From contig CATKHK010000032.1 in assembly GCA_949751835.1 (NCBI GenBank), positions 248,001 to 312,000 of the forward strand: a stretch of 64,000 bases of DNA. Direction: 5' to 3'. The notes under the pieces are model-generated. The model searched no databases and was not told where the DNA came from. It saw nothing but the letters and a program-made list of their open reading frames with translations. The translations under genes and the position numbers were made by a program. The DNA is from Blepharisma japonicum (taxonomy: Eukaryota > Ciliophora > Heterotrichea > Heterotrichida > Blepharismidae). Positions 55,702 to 64,000 of this stretch are shown here, piece by piece (positions within the stretch are counted from its first letter, which is position 1; every line of letters begins with the position of its first letter).

Positions 55702-56121
55702 TTACAATACAAATAATTTTTCGAATATGCGGTCATAATAATACTGATTTTGCTGCTGTGCTTTGGCTTTCCTATATTCTTTGTTTGCCATTCCAAAAAA
55801 TTCATTTTTTTCATCAGGTTTTGCAAAACCTTTCCAGTTTTGTCTGAAGTTGTAGCCATGAGTTTCTGGGTCATATCGGTATTGAGGCATTTTAAGCTTT
55901 GGAGTTTTATTAGAAACTTCAGAATAAGCTTGATTAATTTTCTTAAAAATTTCCTAAATAGAAAATACAGAATTTGAAGGGTTTATATCAGGGTGGTATT
56001 TTTTAGCAAGTTTATAGTAAGCACTTTTTATTTCCTGTGGAGTTGATTCAGTAGTCACACCTAAAATAGAGTAAGGGCTTTCTAGCTGAGCAAATGTCCT
56101 TTTAAGGCAAAATTTCAGCAT
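55702..56121 (-). CDS. DnaJ (HSP40) J-domain protein, probably mitochondrial
   Basis: A 15-nt intron at 55954-55968 joins the J-domain into one frame of 134 residues, stop TAA. The domain spans about residues 15-72: [20 protein letters not shown], then [11 protein letters not shown] with the HPD motif that stimulates Hsp70 ATPase, and [13 protein letters not shown] after the splice. [12 protein letters not shown] at the start looks like a mitochondrial presequence. The C-terminus [13 protein letters not shown] is followed by in-frame hydrophobic and charged sequence, so the stop may not be the ancestral end. Confidence 0.83.
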
Positions 56122-56275
56122 TTTTACATGTAAAATTTTTTACTGGAATAGAGAAAATAAAATGAGCAATGATTAAATTTTAAGAAATTTATTGGGAGAT
56201 AGTAAGGGAGGGAAAGAAAATTAAAAATACAAGTTTTCTAATGATAAAAGGTTTCTTAAAATAAATATTTTGTGA

Positions 56276-56346
56276 GGCTCCATGGTGTAATGGTAGCATG
56301 TAGCTCTCCGGAGGCTATAGTCCGGGTTCGATTCCCGGTGGAGTCG
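56276..56346 (+). tRNA. tRNA-Arg (anticodon CCG)
   Basis: A complete 71-nt cloverleaf without intron. The acceptor stem GGCTCCA pairs with TGGAGTC, with one G-T wobble, followed by discriminator G. The D region is TGGTGTAATGGTAGCA, the internal A box. The anticodon stem TAGCT/GGCTA encloses loop CTCCGGA, giving anticodon CCG (56308-56310) for codon CGG. The T arm CCGGG-TTCGATT-CCCGG supplies the B box. CCA is not encoded, as usual in eukaryotes. Its internal promoter makes it independent of flanking genes. Confidence 0.93.
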
Positions 56347-56347
56347 C

Positions 56348-56352
56348 TTTTT
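56348..56352 (+). terminator. RNA polymerase III T-run terminator
   Basis: Five T residues begin two bases after the tRNA end, the standard Pol III termination signal. Confidence 0.8.
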
Positions 56353-56572
56353 ATTCTATTTCAAATTAATAGTAATTAATTATTCTTTCACTCAACCATA
56401 ACAATTTATATTTCACTTTGACTTCAAATACGTTTCTACATTATTTTATCATATTAATATATATAAAAAAATTCTTAACCTTATAATTTCCTATAATTCT
56501 GTGAATATAAAAAGTTGTATTTTCATAGAAATATTCCAAATTTATCAAAAAATGCAAAATTCTTAATAAATA

Positions 56573-57754
56573 ATGGAAACAACATTTAGATTTAAAAGGA
56601 ACGAAGAGCAAACCCCAGAATATGATGATCTTTCAAGAGACGTTTTTAGAGATGAATATGATAAAGATATTCAAGGAATCCCTTGGGAGACCGATGCTAT
56701 GCCATTTACTCGTAGCTATTTGAGAGCTCGCCGATCTATGAATTATCGATCATTCAGAAATAAGAATGATCCTCTCACTTTAATTGATTCTACTAAAAAC
56801 AAAAATTGCGAGTTCTTTGAATTCAATGCAAATCATCCTCAAGCCCGCTGCATTTATAGGCATTTTCAATTGCGAGACTGCTTATTAGCATTATCAAGCA
56901 ATAATATTTTGCATCTAAAATCTCACAATGAGCTACGCCTTTATCATCCTATCAGCCGAGAATCCAAGAGAGTTCTTTATTCAAAAAGTCCTTTGGTATC
57001 TTTTCATTCATTCCAGGATTATGTCGTATCAGGTGGATTAGAAGGTGAATTATTTTTAAGTGATATTGAAGGAAATTTATTGAAGGATATAATTGTTGCT
57101 GAAACTGATAGCACAAAAATAACAAATTGCTGCAAACTTTTTGACAACAGAGGGAAAATCAATATAATGTCTTGCAATAATGATAAAAAAATCAGGATTT
57201 TAGACCCGGATTATATGCAGCCGATTTTTATGTATGAGTTGCCAGCACCTGTGAATGGAGGCGCGATATCGCCTAATAGAAATTTAATAGCTGCTGTAGT
57301 TGATGAAGAGCAAGATTATATATTAGACTATGAATCTGGAAAAGTAAATTATATTCTTAAAGGACACCAAGACTTTGGCTTCGGGGTTCAATGGCACCCT
57401 AATAACGAATTTTATTTGGCAACTGGCAATCAAGACAGATCTGTCATGATTTGGGATATCAGAATGGGTCCTGAACTATCCCCTGTATATACATTATGTG
57501 GAAAAGTTGGCGCAATTTTAAATCTGAAGTTCAGTGAAAATGGAGAATTTCTAGCATTTGCGGAGTCTGCTGATTTTGTAAGGATTTGTGATACGAGGAA
57601 TTATGAAGAAACACAAGTGATTGATGTGTTTGGAGAAATATCAGGGATCTCATTTAGTCCCGAAGAAAATTGCCCTTATTTTTTTATTGGAATGGCTGAT
57701 GAAAGCTATTCATCGCTGATGGAATTTAGGAAATTAGAAATAATTGATTTTTAA
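56573..57754 (+). CDS. WD40 protein of the fungal C2A9.03-like family
   Basis: A 393-residue intronless protein without TGA, stop TAA. The N-terminal 100 residues are non-WD and include DIQGIPWETDAMPFTRSYLR. The diagnostic blocks are LKGHQDFGFGVQWHPNNEFY, then ATGNQDRSVMIWDIR, and GKVGAILNLKFSENGEFLAF followed by ESADFVRI, which match the conserved C-terminal repeats of uncharacterised fungal and plant WD proteins related to S. pombe C2A9.03. The role is unknown; a scaffold is likely. Confidence 0.82.
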   Translation: METTFRFKRNEEQTPEYDDLSRDVFRDEYDKDIQGIPWETDAMPFTRSYLRARRSMNYRSFRNKNDPLTLIDSTKNKNCEFFEFNANHPQARCIYRHFQLRDCLLALSSNNILHLKSHNELRLYHPISRESKRVLYSKSPLVSFHSFQDYVVSGGLEGELFLSDIEGNLLKDIIVAETDSTKITNCCKLFDNRGKINIMSCNNDKKIRILDPDYMQPIFMYELPAPVNGGAISPNRNLIAAVVDEEQDYILDYESGKVNYILKGHQDFGFGVQWHPNNEFYLATGNQDRSVMIWDIRMGPELSPVYTLCGKVGAILNLKFSENGEFLAFAESADFVRICDTRNYEETQVIDVFGEISGISFSPEENCPYFFIGMADESYSSLMEFRKLEIIDF

Positions 57755-57811
57755 ATAGAATTTTGAATAGTTCTATAAAAAAGTTGCTTTTTGTTATAAA
57801 TAAATGCATTA

Positions 57812-59206
57812 TTAGTCAAGTTCATCTAGATCGTCTTGCTGTTTTTTCATTAGGAGTTCTAAGTCTGCCTTTTCTTGTGAAACAATTTGATCCATTCTTT
57901 GCTCAATTATATCTTTTGAGGGTGGATCTAGCTTATGTATTTCTGGGTTTAATATTTCTTCTGATTCTTCTAAATTACTCTCCACATTTTCTTCCTCTTC
58001 CTCTTCCTCTTTCACTTTTTCTTTATTTTCTTCCTCGTTTTCTTGAGCATCCTCCCTAATCTTTTCTTCACACACAATTTTTTCTTCATTTTTCACCTCA
58101 ACCCCTTCATTGACCTCTTCAATCATTATTTTTGTTCCTTTAAACTCCTCTTCCTTTTTCTCTTTTTTCTCCTCAAAAATTAATTTTGAGGTAAAATTTT
58201 CTTTTTCCTCTTTATCTTCATTTTTAACTCCTGTAATAAATGGTATATCTTCAATTTTCACTTCTTCTAGAGGAGGGAGCTCATCTTCACTTTTGGTTTC
58301 ACTTCCTCTGCTTCCAATATAAGAGACCTCAGGGGTTTCATTGCTGGAGTTTCATTCATCGCTAGACCCTTCACTCATTGTGGTGCTTTCACTACTTTTT
58401 GCAGCTTCTTGTTCAGCTCTCTCATTTCTATGTTTTTCAATCATTTCTCTAAAAGCTAAGTGGTTTCTGAGCCTTTCAGCTTCTTTTTCTTCCTGCCATC
58501 TTTTACGCTCTTCTCTTTCAGCTTGAATTCCACCAATAACAAAAGCTTGAGCAAATCTCCTGTCTTCTTCAAAAATTGGTCTATCATCCAAGTATTTTAA
58601 ATTCGGCAACTTATAAGTTAAAACCTTCCTATAATTTTCTATTTTTTTGCAAACTGGATTTCCTTGGAGATATAAAACACCAATTTGAGGCATTTTTTCT
58701 AAGACTTGAGGAAGGATTTCTGGGTCATCAATTTTATTGTGGGATAAATCTAAAACACTTAAACTTTTAAGATCTGCCAATTGTAGCACATCTTGCAAGC
58801 CATTAGCGCCTACGTTATTTCTTTGAAGCAATAGTGTATTAAGCTTTTGATTATTTGATAAGCCTGAAATACTGCGAATCATATTGTCACTGAGATTTAA
58901 TGTATACAGCTCAGATAATGTGTCGAGCCCTGAGATTTCTCTAATACAATTTTCTTGAATATAAAGGCAACGAAGATCTGTGCAATTTTCAAGACCTTCG
59001 ATTTTTTCTATAGCATTTCCTTCGATATAAAGAACTTTTAGGCCAGTGAAATCAGAGAGATTTTCTATTTTATGGAATCCTTTGTAATGCAAGTAGAGCT
59101 TGTCATTTAGATAGCGAGTGGAGTAGTAAATTCGAATATCGCTGCGTAAAAGCTTCTTTAAGAAATCATCAGTTATGCGCGGGTATTTTTCTTCTTCTGC
59201 TTGCAT
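57812..59206 (-). CDS. DNAAF1: Dynein axonemal assembly factor 1 (LRRC50/ODA7)
   Basis: One TGA-as-Trp codon, at 58354-58352, joins the LRR and tail parts into 464 residues, stop TAA. Six SDS22-type leucine-rich repeats span about residues 40-180, with family-specific LYLHYKGFHKIENL, LRCLYIQENCIREI and LYTLNLSDNMIRSI. The LRR cap and helix (YLDDRPIFEEDRRFAQAF) match DNAAF1. A very acidic Glu/Lys-rich tail follows. DNAAF1 works in the cytoplasm with Hsp90 co-chaperones to preassemble outer and inner dynein arms. The presence of a DNAAF5-like gene about 41 kb away agrees with a motile ciliate. Confidence 0.9.
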
Positions 59207-59257
59207 ATTATTTTTTATAAAAATATTAAATTTTTGTATTTATAATTAGATAATTAT

Positions 59258-60016
59258 TTATAGCTCATCTTTCCAGCCAGATAAATCATTAGAAATAGAC
59301 CTCAAATTTTTCTTTGATGGTATTTTGTGTATTTTTTTCTCATTTGTTTTATTGAGTATTCTTGGTGATTCTTTGTTTAATGATTTTTCTTTAGGAAGTG
59401 TTTTTGATCTGATAGCAGGTCGTGGGGTTCTGCTGGCATATTCTTGACATAGTTTTCAATTGTGTTTTATTGTTGAGTTCATAATGTTAATTCCTGTTAA
59501 TGTTGTATTTTGGATTTTTGGGATCAATTTACATGGAGAAGCTTTTATTAATTTTTCACTGAGATTATAAGGATCTTTAGACTGCTTTTGACTTCCTTTT
59601 ACATTCGATAATGTACGATTTTTGTATAACTTATGAGCCTTCATATACCATTGCTCTTCTTTGATTTTTGGATGTAAACTGCTTTCTTGATCAATAGTAT
59701 CCAGCCTTATAGTGTGCATTAATTTATTCTGAATTGAAATTTTATTTGGAGGAGTACTTGAATTTATATTTTTTATTCAGTGCAATGCTCGCTCTTCATA
59801 TGGCTTATAAGCGCCTTTACTTTCAATGTCTCCTAACACCTTTTTAAATTGATCCACAATCCCATCATTTTGTATTTGTGTATTTATAATTTGTGCGTGG
59901 TCTTTGCCCAAACTTTCAACTTTGACCAATATTTTTTTCCTTAATCTAACAGGACTATAAGAAAATTCTTTTCTATTTCCTGTCGCGGCTGGGGCAAAAT
60001 TAATTAATCCATCCAT
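59258..60016 (-). CDS. Basic Lys/Ser-rich protein, unknown
   Basis: Two TGA-as-Trp codons join three open stretches into an intronless 252-residue protein, MDGLINFAPAATGN to GWKDEL, stop TAA. It is strongly basic with Ser/Pro-rich segments (TPRPAIRSKTLPKEKSLNKE) and a short conserved-looking start (FSYSPVRLRKKILVKVESLG). A cytoskeletal or ciliary microtubule protein would fit, but nothing specific is recognised. The C-terminal KDEL-like WKDEL is unlikely to act in ER retention because there is no signal peptide. Only 10 bp separate its start from the VID27-like stop. Confidence 0.6.
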
Positions 60017-60026
60017 TTTAAATTAC

Positions 60027-62111
60027 TTATTCATGAAACTTAAAATGATTTTTCTGATAATGCAAGCTGTTTGGATGAGTAATCCATGCATTTTCTTCAT
60101 TGAACTTGAACTCATTCTTGATTACGCTTTCTGTCAGAGGCTTGATCTTGTAGCTCTCCAGTCTTCCCTTCTTAATTGCACTGAAGCTCCAAATTACTAC
60201 ATAATTCCCTGTTGAAGTAATTATTGCGTTTTCCTTGGAATTTTCACCTAAATTGAATCTAGCGGGGGTGAATTTTATATCTGTAAGGTTAAATTTAGCA
60301 ATATCTGCTGGTTTTAAGGCAAGCTTGCGTGGTTTTCTTTTATGTTTTCCAAGAGGTTTAACAAAACCATTTTCTCCATGTGAATTAGCAGGAATTGCTA
60401 TGAGATAAGTGTCTGTTGTCGCTAAAATCCAAGATCCGTCTTTAGTTATATCTATACTTGTGATAGGATCCCCAAATCCTGGCATATTAGTTTTTGAGTT
60501 TTGGCCTACTTGTTTATACATACGAATTTCTCCAGTAGCGCTACCTGCAGCTACATACCCTTGCTCAGTGCTTGCCATACAAGTTAAGTTTGGTCTTGAG
60601 CTGTATATTTTTGATTCTACTGATTTATCATGTCCAGAAACTCTAGGATCTATTGTAAATAGTCCATTTTTGCTTAAAGCATAAAATAAATTATCAACCG
60701 TCATTGGAGATAATTTTTGATGTGGAGCAATGTCAGCAATTGATGCATTTCCCTTAACATTATATTGCTCGACTATTTCTCCTCTATTCAAATCCATATT
60801 GTAAATAATTGACGGATCCTTTTGACTAAGCATCAAAAGTCTGGAATCCTGCTTATAAGGAAGAATTCTAGAAGCATTAAAACCGTCCTCATAGGTAGAC
60901 ACAATAGGAATATTTTGTGACAAATGCAAGTTATCTTCATCTAGTCTGTAAAGACCAATTTTATTTTGTTTTGCTGTAAATACCCAAGGGTTGCAATAGC
61001 TTGTAGCACTATCTAAAATGTCTTCTGAAGTGTCCTCTTCCATTTTGATTTCATCTGCATACTCAATTTCAACTTTTTCTGATTCTCCTTCAGATGACTC
61101 AGTGTTTTCTACTTCAGAAGATTCTTCACCTTTAATCCAAGCTTTGTCTTCTTGAGTTAAGTCAGTGTCTACACTTATTTGTCTTGAGCTTTCGAACTGA
61201 GCAACAAGGAAAAGCTCTTCGAGGTGAGTCATGTCATCCAGAAGAATCATAGTCCAGTATCTTGTCAAGTTTACGTCTAGGACTTCAATCCAGGAAACAC
61301 TGTGAGCGTTTACATCAATGTGATGGGATAAGTTTTTAGTTAGCAAGTTTCTCATGATAACTTCTCCATCTTTTACTAAGTCAACTGTATATTGAAAAGG
61401 TCCATGCTTTACAATCAAAAATCCTATTCCTCTTTCCATAAGAACAGGCAGCTCTTTATTAGGGTCATGGAAATATAAGTCCCCAGGCGAAGTATAAATA
61501 ATTTGGTCTGGTGTGAATAAATTTCTCAAATGTTCAATAACAGCTCTCTTAAAATCTAAAATTTTCCCAATTTCTTTCTCCTCTTCCGCATTTTCTACAG
61601 CAGGTTGAACTTGTTTTATATTAATCTTTGAATACGATGTTTTCTGACTTGTCGCGTTTAATTTGCTTTGCATTTCTTTTAAGTTCCCTTCTCTGCTTTC
61701 AGGGTGTTGTAAGCCTTCTTCATCTACCTGTATCATTTTCTCTATATTCTGCTGAAATAGTGCGTAGCTATTCGGCTCTTCAAATTCAAACCCAATAAAT
61801 GGCGCAGTCTCAGTCGGGTTTGTTGCTAAGTTAATCCACTTGACAGCTTCAATCTGGTCTTCGTCATCTAAAACAGTGAAATGGGTGAGTTGCATTGCTT
61901 GGTCAATAGGGAATGACAAGAATTCAGCTTGCTCTTGCTCTGGATCATAGTCTTCGTTCTTGATGTAAATCAAGGAATTTTTAATTGTCAAGCTTGCACT
62001 CATCATGATGGTCGCCTTCGAATAATTGTCTTGGAAATCAGCAAGCTTTATTAGGGACCCTCCCGCTTTGAATTCAGATTTGCTGAAAAAGCTTCGAATC
62101 CACTCTACCAT
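60027..62111 (-). CDS. VID27-like protein
   Basis: A 694-residue intronless protein without TGA, stop TAA. The C-terminal half is the VID27 beta-propeller: LFYALSKNGLFTIDPRVSGH, TEQGYVAAGSATGEIRMYK and SKTNMPGFGDPITSIDITKD followed by GSWILATTDTYLIAIP. The N-terminal half has a PH-like part (HFTVLDDEDQIEAVKWIN) and an acidic linker near 330-370. Yeast Vid27 is linked to vacuolar import and degradation of gluconeogenic enzymes; plant members are transcript-regulated cytosolic proteins. Length is close to the family (about 600-780). Confidence 0.9.
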   Translation of the reverse strand: MVEWIRSFFSKSEFKAGGSLIKLADFQDNYSKATIMMSASLTIKNSLIYIKNEDYDPEQEQAEFLSFPIDQAMQLTHFTVLDDEDQIEAVKWINLATNPTETAPFIGFEFEEPNSYALFQQNIEKMIQVDEEGLQHPESREGNLKEMQSKLNATSQKTSYSKINIKQVQPAVENAEEEKEIGKILDFKRAVIEHLRNLFTPDQIIYTSPGDLYFHDPNKELPVLMERGIGFLIVKHGPFQYTVDLVKDGEVIMRNLLTKNLSHHIDVNAHSVSWIEVLDVNLTRYWTMILLDDMTHLEELFLVAQFESSRQISVDTDLTQEDKAWIKGEESSEVENTESSEGESEKVEIEYADEIKMEEDTSEDILDSATSYCNPWVFTAKQNKIGLYRLDEDNLHLSQNIPIVSTYEDGFNASRILPYKQDSRLLMLSQKDPSIIYNMDLNRGEIVEQYNVKGNASIADIAPHQKLSPMTVDNLFYALSKNGLFTIDPRVSGHDKSVESKIYSSRPNLTCMASTEQGYVAAGSATGEIRMYKQVGQNSKTNMPGFGDPITSIDITKDGSWILATTDTYLIAIPANSHGENGFVKPLGKHKRKPRKLALKPADIAKFNLTDIKFTPARFNLGENSKENAIITSTGNYVVIWSFSAIKKGRLESYKIKPLTESVIKNEFKFNEENAWITHPNSLHYQKNHFKFHE

Positions 62112-62177
62112 TTTTATTATAGTCCTATTTTGATAGAAAAATAGGGGATTAAATTATGAATAATAAAGAAATAGGGA

Positions 62178-63515
62178 TTAGAGTTTGAGGCAGTCAAGTA
62201 AAACACTGTCTGCTAGCATCTCGTCTTCGACATATTTGTTTTGGATTATGGAAACGTCATTTGCATTGCATTCGTAGAAGTCTTTGGAAAAAAGCTCAGG
62301 AGAATCAGAAGCATTGGCGGCTTTTTGGATTTCACTGATTTGGGCGTAGTCTAATGGATTTGAGGTGGCGTAGCAATGTCTTATAAGTGGAGTCCCGTTA
62401 GAAGACTTAAATTGTATAGAAGTCCGAGGTATTGTCAGCTGTTTTAATTGGTTATCCAATGATTGTTCTATTATTTTATTCTTATCTATAGTTTTCTGAA
62501 TATTTTTTTGATCATATAAAAGGACAGATTGCAGCCTCTTAGCTTTTTGAACTTCTTGAGAAATTGTGTTAATTTTTAAAGTATACTCATCTCTTTGATA
62601 CTGAAGTTTGGAGATTTTATTTTGCAGTTCTGCCATTCTTTTTTGTGAAGGGGAATAATCATAGTTATTATTCTTTCATACTGTTTTTTTTTGCATTTCA
62701 AGGTTTTCATAGTTAATTTCAATCGAATTTTCTTGATGGTCAGGATTGCAAAACAAATCATTAAAAGTGATATCTTTTTTTGGGTTGACGATAATATCCG
62801 ATAAGCTAAATTCCCTTTGTTTTTCTCTTAAAAGATCATTTCCTCTGGTATGATCAGCAAGCAATAATTTACATTGATTGGCAAGGTCTTCATTTTCTTT
62901 ATTAATTATAAAATATTTGTCTTTCATTTTTTTCACAATACCTACCATAATTTCTATTTTTCTGTAGAGCAATCCTTTTTGATCTTGGATAGTTAGTTGA
63001 TTTTCTTTATTAATTTTAAATTGTTCAACATCCTTTTCCAATACATTATTCTTTTTTTCCAATTCTGCAATTTGTAACTCCTTAGCTTCAGACTCTGCTA
63101 AGCAATCTGTATATTGAGCTTCATAGTCTCCAATAATTTTTTCCTCTCTTGCCTGGGCACAATTTGCAGTCTGCTCACTCGTCCTTGCTTTATGCATGGC
63201 ATCATTTTTTTCAATTGTAATTCTTCTCACCCTTTCCTCTAAAGCTCTTTTTTCAGCTATTAGCGTTTCAATAATCCTTGGAGAAATTACCGATTGAGTT
63301 TCAGCTTCATCGCAGACACTTTTTTCAATGCCTGGTTTTGAGAACAACAATTCTTTGAGGACTTGCTTATAGATTGCTAGAGAAGATTCTAAATCTTCAA
63401 CGTATGACCGCAACTGTTCTGATTCCAATTGAATAAATCTCATTTTGGTTGCTTTACGCGCTGTAAGGTGCTCGCCTGATGGCATTGTGTGCAAAGCATT
63501 GTAAAGGTCGAACAT
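62178..63515 (-). CDS. Long coiled-coil protein, unknown
   Basis: One TGA-as-Trp codon gives a 445-residue protein, stop TAA, no intron. It is almost all heptad-rich helix: FIQLESEQLRSYVEDLESSL, EKRALEERVRRITIEKNDAM, AELEKKNNVLEKDVEQFKIN, and after the Trp AELQNKISKLQYQRDEYTLK. The C-terminal 80 residues (PRTSIQFKSSNGTPLIRHCY) look globular. Such proteins often sit in basal bodies or cilia. No named family recognised. Confidence 0.65.
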
Positions 63516-63545
63516 TTTTAAAAGAATTAATTAACAGTATAATTT

Positions 63546-64000
63546 TTATAGATCGATTTTATAAGGAGACTGCAATTTTAAATCTCTTGTTGTTTTTGAC
63601 TTACTTTTGGTGTTACTTAAAAACTGAGAATTTAATGATTTCTGCATGCTTTTAATATCTTTTATCATATCTTTTACACTGCTAGATGATTTTGGGGATG
63701 AAAAAGACGGGGACTGAATAAAAATTACAGAAACTCCAGCATTAGGAGTTATTTCAGGTAAAAAAAACGGTGTAGAGTCGGATAAAGGAGTTTGTAACGT
63801 AAATTGTAAGTCTGGGAGAGACTGATGGTTGTATTTTCTACTTGTTTTGTTAGAAAATTTTAAATTTCTGTGTCTAGGATCTACAAAAGTTTGTATTCGT
63901 TTTTGTTCGCCAAACATTCGTTTCGCTTCTTCTTGCTTTCTGATTTTTTCAAGTGTGCGTCTCTGTTCTTCATATAAATCATGCTCGACCAGTTTTTCTA
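63546..64000 (-). CDS. C-terminal part of an unknown protein, cut by the right edge
   Basis: The frame is open from the window edge to TAA 63548-63546, about 150 codons. It starts with a helical charged segment (VEHDLYEEQRRTLEKIRKQE), then MFGEQKRIQTFVDPRHRNLK and a Ser/Pro-rich tail containing SLPDLQFTLQTPLSDS and SFSSPKSSSSVKDMIKDIKS. The ATG at 63917 is internal, since coding clearly continues upstream. No domain recognised. It lies 30 bp from the start of the coiled-coil gene. Confidence 0.6.
   Translation of the reverse strand, partial: EKLVEHDLYEEQRRTLEKIRKQEEAKRMFGEQKRIQTFVDPRHRNLKFSNKTSRKYNHQSLPDLQFTLQTPLSDSTPFFLPEITPNAGVSVIFIQSPSFSSPKSSSSVKDMIKDIKSMQKSLNSQFLSNTKSKSKTTRDLKLQSPYKIDL

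Noticed and set aside
55683-55702. A 20-nt intron near the J-protein stop (GTATTG...GTAG)
   Set aside because: Removal leads to a stop within a few codons and the length is outside the 15-16 nt class.
59258-60016. WKDEL end as an ER retention signal
   Set aside because: The protein is basic and has no signal peptide, so it should not enter the ER.
1-64000. Condylostoma-type code with all stop codons ambiguous
   Set aside because: TAA and TAG are absent inside nearly all genes and do end them; only three isolated in-frame cases were seen, which fits a UGA-only reassignment better.
1-64000. Transposons, retroelements, CRISPR arrays or telomere repeats
   Set aside because: No transposase or reverse transcriptase motifs, terminal repeats, spaced direct repeats or telomeric tracts were seen; HTH proteins lack a catalytic domain.

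Overview
The window looks like somatic (macronuclear) chromosome DNA of a heterotrich ciliate that uses a Blepharisma-type genetic code. About 65-70 in-frame TGA codons, counted by eye, have to be read as tryptophan. Many sit where the protein family has an invariant Trp: the Myb repeats, the kinase DVWSLG motif, the MFS GWRW motif and the WD40 GSWDS motif. Genes end only in TAA or TAG. Introns are GT-AG and only 15 or 16 nt long (13 well supported). The DNA is AT-rich, genes lie tens to a few hundred bases apart on both strands, and I saw no recognisable transposon, retroelement, CRISPR array or telomere repeat. Ciliate and eukaryotic markers include two dynein-arm assembly factors, a calcium-dependent protein kinase, karyopherins and an ULK/ATG1-type kinase. 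The species assignment is an inference.

Layout. 1-4.7 kb: edge fragment, an unexplained GC-richer island, a 2Fe-2S ferredoxin, a redox-dead PDI-like ER protein, two unknown proteins and a small RRM protein. 4.9-8.1 kb: a membrane RING-H2 protein, a degenerate EF-hand protein and an R2R3 Myb factor (minus strand). 8.2-13.8 kb: four minus-strand genes (amidotransferase-fold protein, two coiled-coil proteins, a CDPK with four EF hands). 14.2-20 kb: a basic protein, a DNAAF5/HEATR2-like HEAT protein, a multi-HTH protein and an MFS transporter. 20.2-29.1 kb: an importin-7/8-like and an importin-5-like karyopherin around a small basic protein, then phenylalanyl-tRNA synthetase beta. 29.4-36.3 kb: a CDP-alcohol phosphotransferase, RAE1, an HTH protein, a RING protein, a tiny CaaX protein and a second Myb factor. 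36.7-42.5 kb: a NADAR protein, a divergent pair of paralogous CaaX proteins, a second MFS transporter, a divergent actin and a possible 43-aa gene. 42.6-53.4 kb: a 2,525-residue TRANK1-like SF1 helicase and a PH/Sec6-like protein. 53.9-64 kb: ULK-type kinase, J-protein, tRNA-Arg(CCG), WD40 protein, DNAAF1, basic protein, VID27-like protein, coiled-coil protein and a partial gene.

Functional themes. Nucleocytoplasmic transport (two karyopherins, RAE1), cilium assembly (DNAAF1, DNAAF5-like), transcription factors (two R2R3 Mybs, HTH proteins) and membrane or lipid-anchored signalling (CDPK with MGCC, three CaaX proteins, PH domains) recur. Neighbours look like independently transcribed eukaryotic genes, not operons. 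Coordinates of spliced genes span first base to stop; intron positions are given in the text. Family names rest on motif recognition by eye, without database searches.
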